Source of the DNA: Alphaproteobacteria bacterium
Lineage (GTDB): Bacteria > Pseudomonadota > Alphaproteobacteria > Rhodobacterales > Rhodobacteraceae
Assembly: GCA_030427145.1 (NCBI GenBank)
Contig: JAUHWT010000007.1
Coordinates: forward strand, 124,001-188,000
Direction of reading: 5' to 3'
DNA length: 64,000 nucleotides
How positions within the stretch are numbered: position 1 is the first letter of the stretch; every line of letters starts with the position of its first letter. Both the position numbers and the translations under genes were made by a program. The notes below the pieces were generated by a model. It was not told the DNA's origin, made no database searches, and saw nothing but the letters and a program-made list of their open reading frames with translations. Positions 56,546 through 64,000 of this stretch are shown here, in pieces.

Positions 56546-57150
56546 CCGAGGATACCGACCGCCACGCCCACAAGATGGCCAAAAAGAAGGCCGCGCGGGA
56601 CAAGATCATGGCGACCAAGACCGAGGAAAAGGGTCTCGTGATCGTCCATACCGGCAAGGGCAAGGGCAAAAGCTCCGCCGCATTCGGCATGATCTTCCGC
56701 TGCATTGCCCACGACATGCCCTGTGCCGTGGTGCAGTTCATCAAGGGCGGCATGTCCACCGGCGAGCGTGACCTGATCCTTGAGCATTTCTCCGACCACT
56801 GCGCCTTTCACACCATGGGCGAGGGCTTCACCTGGGAAACCCAGGACAAGTCCCGCGACATGGAAATGGCCCAGGCCGCCTGGGCAAAGGCAAAGGAACT
56901 GATCCTTGATGAGACCAATCGCATGGTCCTGCTCGACGAGATCAACATCGCCCTGCGCTACGATTACCTCGACATAAACGAGGTCGTGGCCTTCCTGCGC
57001 GACCACAAACCACCCATGACCCACGTGGTTCTGACCGGCCGCAACGCGAAGGAGGAACTGCTTGAGATCGCCGATCTCGCCACCGAGATGGAACTCCTGA
57101 AACATCCGTTCCGCTCCGGCGTAAAGGCCCAGGCCGGGGTGGAGTTCTGA
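56542..57150 (+). CDS. cobO: Cob(I)yrinate a,c-diamide adenosyltransferase (CobO/BtuR type)
   Basis: A 202-residue corrinoid adenosyltransferase adding the 5'-deoxyadenosyl ligand to Co(I). P-loop VIVHTGKGKGKSSAAFG near residues 32-48 binds ATP in the reversed mode of CobA/BtuR; LVLLDEINIALRY is near 128-141 and VVLTGRNA near 166-173. Starts in an ATGA overlap with the nucleotidyltransferase. Last gene of the cobW unit before a palindromic element. Confidence 0.94.
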   Translation: MTEDTDRHAHKMAKKKAARDKIMATKTEEKGLVIVHTGKGKGKSSAAFGMIFRCIAHDMPCAVVQFIKGGMSTGERDLILEHFSDHCAFHTMGEGFTWETQDKSRDMEMAQAAWAKAKELILDETNRMVLLDEINIALRYDYLDINEVVAFLRDHKPPMTHVVLTGRNAKEELLEIADLATEMELLKHPFRSGVKAQAGVEF

Positions 57151-57188
57151 ACAGGCCGGGTATCGAGGCAGTGCCCCTGTCAAATCTC

Positions 57189-57266
57189 CCGCCCGGCGGC
57201 AACGCCGGGCAGCGCCGATCCTCCGCCAGGAGGCGCTCCCGCGCCACCAGGATCGCCACTGCCCTC
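57189..57266. repeat. Palindromic intergenic element, copy 1
   Basis: An 8-bp perfect hairpin GCCCGGCG-GCAA-CGCCGGGC (57191-57210) followed by a second hairpin with AGCGCC/GGCGCT outer (57211-57216 with 57232-57237) and CCTCC/GGAGG inner arms (57220-57224, 57229-57233), ending with a shared CTGCCCTC (57259-57266). Lies between cobO and cobQ. A second copy is at 59794-59873. Confidence 0.8.
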
Positions 57267-57325
57267 ATGGCAAGGGAACAACCGTCGGATAACGCGGCAT
57301 TAGTGATCGCCCAAAGGCCCGCCGC

Positions 57326-58813
57326 GTGAACTCATCCCTCATGATCCAGGGCGCCGGCTCCAATGTCGGCAAGTCCATGCTCGTCGCGGGCCTATGCCGC
57401 GCCTTCACCCGGCGTGGCCTGAAAATCCTGCCCTTCAAGCCACAGAACATGTCGAACAATGCCGCCGTTACCAGTGACGGCGGCGAAATCGGCCGCGCCC
57501 AGGCCCTCCAGGCGCTTGCCTGTGGCGTGGCCCCGCACACCGACATGAACCCGATCCTGCTCAAGCCCGAAACCGACACCGGCGCCCAGGTCGTCGTCCA
57601 GGGCAGACGCCTCACCACTGTCAAAGCCCGCGACTACGCCAAACTCAAACCTGGGCTCATGGCCCCGGTGCTCGAGAGCTTCCATCGCCTTTCCGCCCAG
57701 GCCGACCTCGTCCTGATCGAAGGCGCGGGCAGCCCCGCCGAGGTCAATCTCCGCGCAAATGACATCGCCAATATGGGCTTCGCCGAGGCCGCAGGCGTCC
57801 CCGTCATCCTCGCCGGAGACATCGACCGCGGCGGCGTCATCGCCCAGATCGTGGGTACGGCGGAGGTGATATCACCCGAGGACCGCACCCTCATCAAAGG
57901 CTTCCTCATCAACAAGTTCCGCGGCGACCCCAGGCTCTTCACCGACGGCTACGACCTGATCGCCCAACGCACCGGCTGGCCCGGTTTCGGTGTCATTCCC
58001 TGGTTCGACGGAGCCCACCATCTGCCGGCCGAGGACGCGCTCGACATTGCCGGTGGCCCCTCAACCGGCCCGTTCAAAATCGCCTGTCCCGTCCTTTCCC
58101 GCATCGCCAATTTCGACGATCTCGACCCGCTCAAGGCCGAACCCGGCACCACCCTCACCATGGTCCGCCCCGGAGAACCCATTCCCGGCGACACGGATCT
58201 CGTGATCCTGCCCGGCTCAAAATCCACGCGCGGCGATCTCGACTTCATCCGCAAGCAGGGCTGGGACATCGACATCCTCGCCCATCACCGGCGCGGCGGT
58301 CGCGTGCTGGGCCTCTGCGGCGGCTACCAGATGCTCGGCACAACCGTGATCGACCCCGATGGCCTCGAGGGCACCCCCGGCACAACACCAGGCCTCGGCC
58401 TGCTCGACGTGGTCACGCACATGCACCCGCGCAAAAACCTCACCACCGTCTCCGCAACGCACGCGGCGACCGGCAAAACTTTCGAGGGCTACGAGATCCA
58501 TATCGGCGCCACCGAGGGCCCGGACACCGCGCGCCCCTTCGCCCATATCGACACCCGCCCCGAGGGTGCCACGTCACCAGATGGCCGCGTCGCGGGCTCC
58601 TACCTGCACGGTCTTTTCTCCAACGACGCCTTCCGCGGCGCCTGGCTTAACGGGTTCGGCATTGCCGCCGCCACAACCTCATATGGCTCGCAGGTGGAAA
58701 CCACCCTGGACGACCTCGCCCAACACCTCGAAACCCACGCGGATCTCGATGGGCTTCTCAAAATCGCCGGGTCTCAGGCCAGGGCCGCCTCAAGCCGTTC
58801 CCATTCCGCCTGA
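57326..58813 (+). CDS. cobQ: Cobyric acid synthase (CobQ/CbiP)
   Basis: A 495-residue glutamine amidotransferase amidating the b, d, e and g side chains. Walker-like [16 protein letters not shown] near residues 7-22, QNMSNNAAV, and a class I glutaminase domain with [11 protein letters not shown] near 328-338 and the catalytic His in a late ASYLHGLF-like stretch ([10 protein letters not shown]). GTG start at 57326 is supported by AAAGG 8 bases upstream; an ATG five codons later is the alternative. Its 3' end overlaps the convergent cobC by 40 bp. Confidence 0.94.
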   Translation: MNSSLMIQGAGSNVGKSMLVAGLCRAFTRRGLKILPFKPQNMSNNAAVTSDGGEIGRAQALQALACGVAPHTDMNPILLKPETDTGAQVVVQGRRLTTVKARDYAKLKPGLMAPVLESFHRLSAQADLVLIEGAGSPAEVNLRANDIANMGFAEAAGVPVILAGDIDRGGVIAQIVGTAEVISPEDRTLIKGFLINKFRGDPRLFTDGYDLIAQRTGWPGFGVIPWFDGAHHLPAEDALDIAGGPSTGPFKIACPVLSRIANFDDLDPLKAEPGTTLTMVRPGEPIPGDTDLVILPGSKSTRGDLDFIRKQGWDIDILAHHRRGGRVLGLCGGYQMLGTTVIDPDGLEGTPGTTPGLGLLDVVTHMHPRKNLTTVSATHAATGKTFEGYEIHIGATEGPDTARPFAHIDTRPEGATSPDGRVAGSYLHGLFSNDAFRGAWLNGFGIAAATTSYGSQVETTLDDLAQHLETHADLDGLLKIAGSQARAASSRSHSA

Positions 58814-59745
58814 CTTCCGGGAAACCCAAGCCGGATCCAGCTGTCGGAATAGGGAAAAATCCGGCTCCAGACTTGCGCCTTCGCCAGCCGCTCCTGCGCC
58901 GCCGCCGCATCATCGGTCCCGAACAGCCTAAACAGATGCGTCCCGCCCAACACGCGCCAGCCCGCACCGGCCCCAATCCGGTCCATCCGCGCCATCTCAC
59001 CCGTCAGCCGCTCCACCGTCGCCGTCCGCCAGCCCTCATCCGCCAGAGCCTCAGCCCCCACGGCCAGCGCCGGTCCCGACACGTTCCACGGCCCCGCCAG
59101 CACCCGCATCGCCTCCAGCCGTGCCTCCGCGCCAATCACAAACCCCAGCCTGACGCCCGCCAGCCCGTAGAACTTCCCAAAGGACCGCAGCACCAGAGCA
59201 TTGCCGGGCAGGGGCCGCCGCAGCAGCGATCCCTCCGGCACCGCATCCGCAAAGCTCTCATCCACCACCAGCGTCCCGACCTCACCGGCCAGCGCCCGCA
59301 GATCATCCGCGCCGCAATGCGCCCCATCCGGATTGTTCGGATTAACCACGACCGCCACATCCACCCCACGCAGTCCGTCGAGCCCCTCCGTGGACAGTTC
59401 CACTGACCAGCCCCGCGCCTCGAACGAGGCCGCAAACTCGTTATATGTCGGCCCCGCAATCGCCATCCGCCGACCGTCGAGAATCAGCGGCAGCAACTGT
59501 ATCCCCGCCTGCGCCCCGGCCACCGGCAAAATCCCGTCACCCGTGCCGTAGGCCCGCCGCGCCGCCGCCACCAGTCCCTCCCGCGCCGTCACCGTTGGCA
59601 ATGCAGTCCAGGCTTCCCGCCCCAGGTCACTCACCGGCCAAGGCACCCGGTTGATCCCCGTGGACAGGTCAATCCAGTCCGCCCGCGCCCCACCAAACCG
59701 CGCAATCGCGCCTTCCAGGTTGCCCCCGTGATCCCGCGTGTTCAT
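58774..59745 (-). CDS. cobC: L-threonine-O-3-phosphate decarboxylase (CobC; Salmonella CobD)
   Basis: A 323-residue PLP-dependent class I aminotransferase-fold protein. N-terminal [13 protein letters not shown] and [12 protein letters not shown] near residues 22-33 are typical; the Schiff-base Lys is in [17 protein letters not shown] near 186-202. Forms aminopropanol phosphate for the nucleotide-loop linker. Convergent with cobQ with a 40-bp coding overlap. It follows cbiB in direction but the second palindromic element separates them. Confidence 0.9.
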   Translation of the reverse strand: MNTRDHGGNLEGAIARFGGARADWIDLSTGINRVPWPVSDLGREAWTALPTVTAREGLVAAARRAYGTGDGILPVAGAQAGIQLLPLILDGRRMAIAGPTYNEFAASFEARGWSVELSTEGLDGLRGVDVAVVVNPNNPDGAHCGADDLRALAGEVGTLVVDESFADAVPEGSLLRRPLPGNALVLRSFGKFYGLAGVRLGFVIGAEARLEAMRVLAGPWNVSGPALAVGAEALADEGWRTATVERLTGEMARMDRIGAGAGWRVLGGTHLFRLFGTDDAAAAQERLAKAQVWSRIFPYSDSWIRLGFPGSQAEWERLEAALA

Positions 59746-59793
59746 TGAAAACTTTCCCCGGCATGTAGTGATGCAATTCTTCGTTCAGCCACA

Positions 59794-59873
59794 CCGCCCG
59801 GCGGCACCGCCGGGCAGCGCCGTCCGCCCCCCTGGGCGGCGCTCCGCTTCCGCCCGCGGCCGTCGCTGCCCTC
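59794..59873. repeat. Palindromic intergenic element, copy 2
   Basis: Matches copy 1 with the first 28 bases identical but for one loop base (59795-59822). The second hairpin keeps AGCGCC/GGCGCT (59816-59821 with 59838-59843), while its inner arms are CCGCCC/GGGCGG instead of CCTCC/GGAGG, so pairing is kept by compensatory change. Located between cobC and cbiB. Confidence 0.8.
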
Positions 59874-59893
59874 GGAAATCCGCACAACCCTCA

Positions 59894-60835
59894 TCAAACC
59901 AGCACCAACACCGCCAAAACCACCCCAAACGCGAAAACACACCGCCGATAAAGCCCAAGCCCCTCGGCCAGATCCCACGCCTCCGGATCCCGCGCCCCCG
60001 CATTCACCCATGGCTCGTCACTCACGCGGTCGCCATACACCCGAGGCCCCGACAGCCGCACGCCAAGCCCCGCCGCCATCGCCGCCTCGGGCCAGCCCGC
60101 ATTGGGCGACCGGTGCGCCCCCGCGTCCCGCCGCATCACCGCAAACGCCTGTCCGGGTCGGCCCGATACCAGGCAAAACACCCGCCCGGTCAGCCGCGCC
60201 GGTACGTAATTCACCACATCATCAAACCGTGCCGCGAACTTCCCAAACCACTCGTACCGCGCGTTGCGATACCCGATCATGCTGTCGAGCGTATTGACCG
60301 CCTTGTACCCCGCAATCCCCGGCAACCCGAACAGCAGCCCCCAGAACAGCGGCGCGGTCACGCCATCCGAGGTGTTCTCCGCCAAACTCTCCAGCGCCGC
60401 CCGCGCAATCCCCGCCTCATCAAGCCGCGAGGGATCGCGCCCCACAATCTTCGCCACCTCCTGCCGCGCACCGTCAACATCACCTGCGGACAGGGGCGCC
60501 TCAACATCCCCCACATGATCGTGCAGGCTCCGCGCCGCCACCAGCGGTGCCGCCAAAATCCCGCCAATCACCATTCCAAACACACCACCGGGCAGCATCG
60601 CCGCGACCATCACGGCCACGACCACAACTACGCCAATCACGATCACCGCCGTCGCCGTTCCCGCCCGAAACCGCGCCGCGTCATTTTGATCCTCCGCGCC
60701 CAGCCATGCCTCCAGCTGGCCGATCATCCGCCCGATCCAGGTCACCGGATGCCCGATGCGGCGATACACCCGGTCCGGCCAGCCAAACACCGCATCCACC
60801 ACCAGCGCCACCAGCATCATGCCCGCGAAACTCAA
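59894..60835 (-). CDS. cbiB: Adenosylcobinamide-phosphate synthase (CbiB/CobD)
   Basis: A 313-residue integral membrane protein with several hydrophobic segments, joining the aminopropanol (phosphate) to adenosylcobyric acid. Markers: DAVFGWPDRVYRRIGHPVTWIG near residues 13-34 (HPV motif), and ESLAENTSDGVTAPLFWG near 149-166. Starts in a 4-bp overlap with the upstream kinase gene. Confidence 0.92.
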   Translation of the reverse strand: MSFAGMMLVALVVDAVFGWPDRVYRRIGHPVTWIGRMIGQLEAWLGAEDQNDAARFRAGTATAVIVIGVVVVVAVMVAAMLPGGVFGMVIGGILAAPLVAARSLHDHVGDVEAPLSAGDVDGARQEVAKIVGRDPSRLDEAGIARAALESLAENTSDGVTAPLFWGLLFGLPGIAGYKAVNTLDSMIGYRNARYEWFGKFAARFDDVVNYVPARLTGRVFCLVSGRPGQAFAVMRRDAGAHRSPNAGWPEAAMAAGLGVRLSGPRVYGDRVSDEPWVNAGARDPEAWDLAEGLGLYRRCVFAFGVVLAVLVLV

Positions 60836-61668
60836 CCTTTCCCTCCAACCCGAAACCGCCGCACGCCGCTTAGGCCTGCCGCCCGCAACGCGGACGCCGC
60901 GCCATCCGGCACGCGCCCTGGCTCAAACAGCATGGCCCGCGCCGACCCTGTATGCCCCGCCGCAATTCCAATGGCGCCCAGATCCCGCGCCAGCGTCAAA
61001 ATCCGCCCCGGATTGCGCCCGCCGCGAACCATATGGTTTCGCATGGCCGACGCGCTCGCGATCTCAGCAATCTCCCGCCGGTCGCCACACGCCGCCATCC
61101 ACCGCGCAACCAGATCGCTCACATCCGCAAATTCTGCATCGCCCGCATCCGTGCGCCGGCCTGGCCCATCAAACCCGCCAACCACCTCAAACGCGGGCAG
61201 GGCCGGGAGCCGCTCGACCACCTGACCCAGGCGCGAGGCCCACAGCATCCGCTCCGGCCGCTCATGCATCAGCGGATCCGACGCCCCCTCCATCGCCACG
61301 CACAAAATCGCCTCAATCTCCGGCCACAATCCGCCCAGAGGCTCCGCCATTGCCCGGATCAGGCCCAGCCGCGCCGCCGTCGACGCTCCCGCACCGCCCC
61401 CCGGCGGCATCCCCGACCGCACCCGAAAAATCCCTGACGGCCGCTGCCCGACCAGCAGCCGAAACAACCACCGCACATCCTCCCGCGACAGAACCGGAAC
61501 CCCGTGCTGGTAAAGCCCAAACCCCGGCCCGGGCCGCCACGTCACCTGCGTGACTGCATCCGGGCAGGGCAGGGTCACGAGTACAACCGGCCCATCAGCG
61601 CCCAGTCTTCCTTGCAAAAACTCTCCGAAATGTCCCGCGACACTGACAGAAATCCCGTCAGACCCCAT
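60832..61668 (-). CDS. GHMP-family L-threonine kinase (PduX/BluE-like)
   Basis: A 278-residue GHMP-fold kinase: N-terminal VAGHFGEFLQGRLG near residues 10-23 and the ATP loop GMPPGGGAGASTAARLG near 86-102, with C-terminal GIAAGHTGSARAMLF near 234-248. PduX of Salmonella and BluE of Rhodobacter capsulatus phosphorylate L-threonine to supply the CobC substrate. Context (DUF1636, cbiB, cobC on the same strand) strongly supports that role. Confidence 0.82.
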   Translation of the reverse strand: MGSDGISVSVAGHFGEFLQGRLGADGPVVLVTLPCPDAVTQVTWRPGPGFGLYQHGVPVLSREDVRWLFRLLVGQRPSGIFRVRSGMPPGGGAGASTAARLGLIRAMAEPLGGLWPEIEAILCVAMEGASDPLMHERPERMLWASRLGQVVERLPALPAFEVVGGFDGPGRRTDAGDAEFADVSDLVARWMAACGDRREIAEIASASAMRNHMVRGGRNPGRILTLARDLGAIGIAAGHTGSARAMLFEPGRVPDGAASALRAAGLSGVRRFRVGGKG

Positions 61669-61674
61669 GCGGTT

Positions 61675-62052
61675 TCAGCCCTCAACCGGCGCTGACAGTG
61701 GCGGAATGCGGGCCACAAAATGCCCCTTCACGCCCTGCGGCCAGGTCCGGAAGGGCACCACGCCCGTCTCGCTGTCCCGATGCCCGGCCGCGTATTCAAC
61801 CACCGCCTGCGCATCCTCCGCCGTGCCCTCAAACCGGCCCAGCACATAGGTCAGCTTGCCCTCCGCCGACAGCGCCACATTGCACGACCGCTCACAGCCC
61901 ATCAGACACTTGACCGGCCGCACCGACACACCCTCAACCTCTGCCGCCGCCGTCCGCATGTGCTCGATGAACGCCTCGCCACAGGGCGGCTCATCGGTCA
62001 CGTCCTTCTTCTCCGGAACGCGACAGGTGGTGCAGACGGTAATGGTCGACAT
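61675..62052 (-). CDS. DUF1636 predicted metal-binding protein
   Basis: A 125-residue small protein with CTTC near residues 7-10, and KCLMGCERSCNVAL near 48-61, a cysteine pattern like thioredoxin-fold [2Fe-2S] ferredoxins. DUF1636 proteins are frequent neighbours of cobalamin genes but their activity is undefined. It is 6 bp upstream of the kinase gene and probably leads the kinase-cbiB unit; divergent from cobU across 107 bp. Confidence 0.8.
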   Translation of the reverse strand: MSTITVCTTCRVPEKKDVTDEPPCGEAFIEHMRTAAAEVEGVSVRPVKCLMGCERSCNVALSAEGKLTYVLGRFEGTAEDAQAVVEYAAGHRDSETGVVPFRTWPQGVKGHFVARIPPLSAPVEG

Positions 62053-62159
62053 CGGTGAACGCTCCTCCAGGGGCCTTTAAAAAGTCCGGGATTGAGTGAC
62101 AGGTCGACGCGGTCTATGCAACCTCGGGAGATCGCCACGGGCCAAAAAAGGAGCCGGTT

Positions 62160-62678
62160 TTGTCACGGATCATACTTGTCACCGGCGGTGCACGCTCCGG
62201 CAAAAGTCGCTGGGCCGAGGAACGCATCGAAAGCCTCATCTTCCCCTGGACCTACATCGCCACCGCCGAACCCCGCGATGGCGAAATGCGTGAGCGCATC
62301 AACGCCCATATCGCCCGACGCGGCCCAAACTGGACCACGATCGAGGAACCCTTCGACCTCTCCGGCGCGCTCACCCGCTCCGACGGCACCGGCGCGCGCC
62401 TTGTCGACTGCGTCACCCTCTGGCTCACCAATCTCATGCTGGCCGACCACGACTGGCAGGCGGCCCTCGCGGCGCTGACGGACACGCTCAAAGCCCAAAC
62501 CTCCCCGGTCATCCTCGTCACCAATGAGGTCGGCGCGGGCATCGTCCCCGAAAACGCCCTCGCGCGCCGCTTCCGTGACGCCGCCGGCACCGCGAACCAG
62601 GCCATTGCCGCCGTCTCGGCTGAAGTTGTTCTCGTTTCCTGCGGACTGCCCCTCATTCTCAAAAACGTGCAAAACTGA
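62160..62678 (+). CDS. cobU: Adenosylcobinamide kinase/guanylyltransferase (CobU/CobP)
   Basis: A 172-residue bifunctional enzyme phosphorylating and GMP-loading adenosylcobinamide. P-loop VTGGARSGKSRWAEE near residues 7-21, FPWTYIATAEPRD near 28-40 (His replaced family variant region), LVDCVTLWLTNLM near 81-93, and TNEVGAGIVPEN near 120-131. TTG start at 62160 is supported by AAAAAGGAG seven bases upstream. Confidence 0.93.
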   Translation: MSRIILVTGGARSGKSRWAEERIESLIFPWTYIATAEPRDGEMRERINAHIARRGPNWTTIEEPFDLSGALTRSDGTGARLVDCVTLWLTNLMLADHDWQAALAALTDTLKAQTSPVILVTNEVGAGIVPENALARRFRDAAGTANQAIAAVSAEVVLVSCGLPLILKNVQN

Positions 62679-62844
62679 CCGTTTACGCGCCAGATCAGCG
62701 CATTTCCGCAGGCCTGACCGCGAAATCGCATCTGTCCAGACTTGTTTATCCGATCCGAATAAGGATGATGACGGCAGGAGGGGTCTGTCCAGGGGTTGCA
62801 GGCACCCGCAAATATCCCGTAATCGGGGCCGGACAGGACATACC

Positions 62845-63507
62845 GTGTCAGATTTACCGAAAAGCATACTGGATTCCGTGCCACCCGCTCTCTGGAATGT
62901 AATGGAACACGTGGCCAAGGAGGTCCGCCTGAGCAAGGGGTCAATCCTCTTCCAGGAAGGCGACCCCGGCGACGGCATGTACATCATCCGACAGGGTGAG
63001 GTCGAAATCAGTGTGCTCTCCGAATCCGGCCGCAAACTGGCCCTCAACATCATGGGACCGGAGGAGGTCTTGGGCGAAATCGGCCTGTTTGGCGGTGATC
63101 GTACCGCCACCGCCACCGCGCTCAGCGACTGCGTGCTCGCCTCCATCCGGCGCCCGGAGGTGCTGGCGGAGTTGAAAACCAACCCCGAACTCGCGCTGGA
63201 ATTCATTAATCTGCTCTCCGAGCGCCTGCGCTACGTCAGCGCTCAACTCGGCGAACGCACCTTCCTGCCGCTCTCGGCCCGCCTGGCCCGCCGGCTGCTC
63301 TACCTCGATGGCAAGGTCGGCGAAAAATCGGGCTCCGTCCCGGTCTCCCAGGCCGACCTCGCCGATTTTGTCGGCACCACCCGCGAATCCGTGGCCAAAA
63401 CCCTCTCCGTCTGGAAGCTCAACGGCTGGGTCGCCATCTCCCGTGGCAAGGTCAACCTCCTGAACATGGACGCGCTTGAGGAACTCGCCGAGCAGCTCCC
63501 CGACTGA
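62845..63507 (+). CDS. Crp/Fnr-family transcriptional regulator
   Basis: A 220-residue regulator: cyclic-nucleotide-binding fold (about residues 15-135) with EVLGEIGLFGGDRTATATA near 74-92, dimerisation helix, and a winged HTH with SQADLADFVGTTRESVAKTL near 170-189. No N-terminal cysteine cluster, so it is not an oxygen-sensing FNR. The GTG start at 62845 follows CAGGA at proper spacing; the long upstream frame overlaps cobU. A link to cobalamin control is not shown. Confidence 0.85.
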   Translation: MSDLPKSILDSVPPALWNVMEHVAKEVRLSKGSILFQEGDPGDGMYIIRQGEVEISVLSESGRKLALNIMGPEEVLGEIGLFGGDRTATATALSDCVLASIRRPEVLAELKTNPELALEFINLLSERLRYVSAQLGERTFLPLSARLARRLLYLDGKVGEKSGSVPVSQADLADFVGTTRESVAKTLSVWKLNGWVAISRGKVNLLNMDALEELAEQLPD

Positions 63508-63543
63508 CCCCGAACCCCGCCAGACCACCGAAGGACCCGGACG

Positions 63544-64000
63544 ATGGGCAAACCACGCCTCGTGCTCCACGCGGGCCTGCACAAAACCGGCACCACCGCC
63601 CTGCAAAAGGCCTTCGCCAGCAATCGCGGCCGCCTCCGCAAACACGACATCGTCTATCCCGACCTGCCGCCTTTCGGTCGCGATCCGGTGGAGGCTCACC
63701 ACAAATTCGCCCATGCCATTGCCCGCCCCAAAGGGTTCGACATGGACGCCTTTCAGGACCGCCTGGCAAAGGTTCCCGAAACCCGCACCGTTCTGCTCAG
63801 CGCCGAGGCCATCTGCCGCCACCATGACGGCGAGCCAAATCACCCGAACCGCGGCGGCGGATACTGGACCGCCGCGGGCGACCCGGACACCTACTGGACC
63901 GGTCGACGCGCCTATCTGGAGCGCCTGCGCAACGCCCTGTCACGCTTTGAGATTGAACCGGTCATCTACCTGCGCCGCCAGGACCGCGTGGCACAGTCCC
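63544..64000 (+). CDS. Sulfotransferase-like protein (N-terminal part)
   Basis: The frame from ATG at 63544 is open for 152 codons to the right edge. VLHAGLHKTGTTALQKAF near residues 7-24 is like the 5'-phosphosulfate-binding loop of sulfotransferases acting on glycans. LIYLRRQDRVAQS-like residues at the very end (VIYLRRQDR) fit the 3'-phosphate-binding strand. GAAGGA precedes the start. Substrate unknown; the C-terminus is outside the window. Confidence 0.65.
   Translation, partial: MGKPRLVLHAGLHKTGTTALQKAFASNRGRLRKHDIVYPDLPPFGRDPVEAHHKFAHAIARPKGFDMDAFQDRLAKVPETRTVLLSAEAICRHHDGEPNHPNRGGGYWTAAGDPDTYWTGRRAYLERLRNALSRFEIEPVIYLRRQDRVAQS

Noticed and set aside
59738..61225. 495-codon plus-strand frame rich in Pro, Arg and His
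   Set aside because: Composition is typical of a GC-rich antisense frame over cbiB and the kinase gene; no motif seen.

Overview
The window (about 60% G+C or more, dense genes, short Shine-Dalgarno leaders, many ATGA/TGATG start-stop overlaps) looks like the chromosome of an alphaproteobacterium, most likely of the Rhodobacterales. Pointers are the rodA / 2-hydroxyacid dehydrogenase / SseB / uracil-DNA-glycosylase neighbourhood, the YcjX-YcjF pair, a Tat-dependent TRAP transporter, a fused indolepyruvate-type oxidoreductase, a lipid A oxidase-like protein next to a PAP2 phosphatase, and a cobW-cobN-cobO region. No insertion sequence, prophage, CRISPR array, rRNA or tRNA gene was seen.

Positions 1-29762 are mostly housekeeping and accessory metabolism: rodA (partial), GhrA-like dehydrogenase, SseB, a UDG-family protein, kdsA with a strong terminator, a universal stress protein plus BCCT transporter operon, ileS, ycjX-ycjF, truA, an exported 19-repeat MORN protein, nadE, a GAF-GGDEF cyclase, a short gltX, a dctQ-dctM-dctP TRAP operon, a LysR regulator divergent from a 2-oxoacid:ferredoxin oxidoreductase, a Tat-exported cyclase-family hydrolase, and a PAP2/LpxQ-like pair.

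Positions 29775-62678 form a cobalamin island. A leftward metal-uptake operon of NikKMLQO architecture (ATPase, permease and accessory subunits) sits under a cobalamin riboswitch, which argues that it imports cobalt. An RTX protein with a very long Asp/Glu/His domain separates it from a rightward, tightly coupled run cbiX-cobH-cobL-cobI-cbiG/cobJ-cobM. Leftward cobA-cobB and a TonB-dependent receptor follow, then rightward ybjN-like, cbiD-cobK and a sorbosone-dehydrogenase-like gene. A second cobalamin riboswitch precedes cobW-cobN-racemase-nucleotidyltransferase-cobO, then cobQ. Leftward DUF1636-threonine kinase-cbiB-cobC and rightward cobU complete the lower-ligand and nucleotide-loop part.

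Taken together the island encodes nearly all steps from uroporphyrinogen III to GDP-cobinamide by a cobalt-early route (CbiX, CbiG, CbiD, CbiJ-type reductase), yet it also carries CobN, the large subunit of the cobalt-late chelatase. Not in the window: cobS (cobalamin synthase), cobT (DMB phosphoribosyltransferase), bluB, and the CobS/CobT chelatase subunits. Two short palindromic intergenic elements with compensatory changes flank the cobQ-cobC pair. The right edge holds a Crp-family regulator and the start of a sulfotransferase-like gene.
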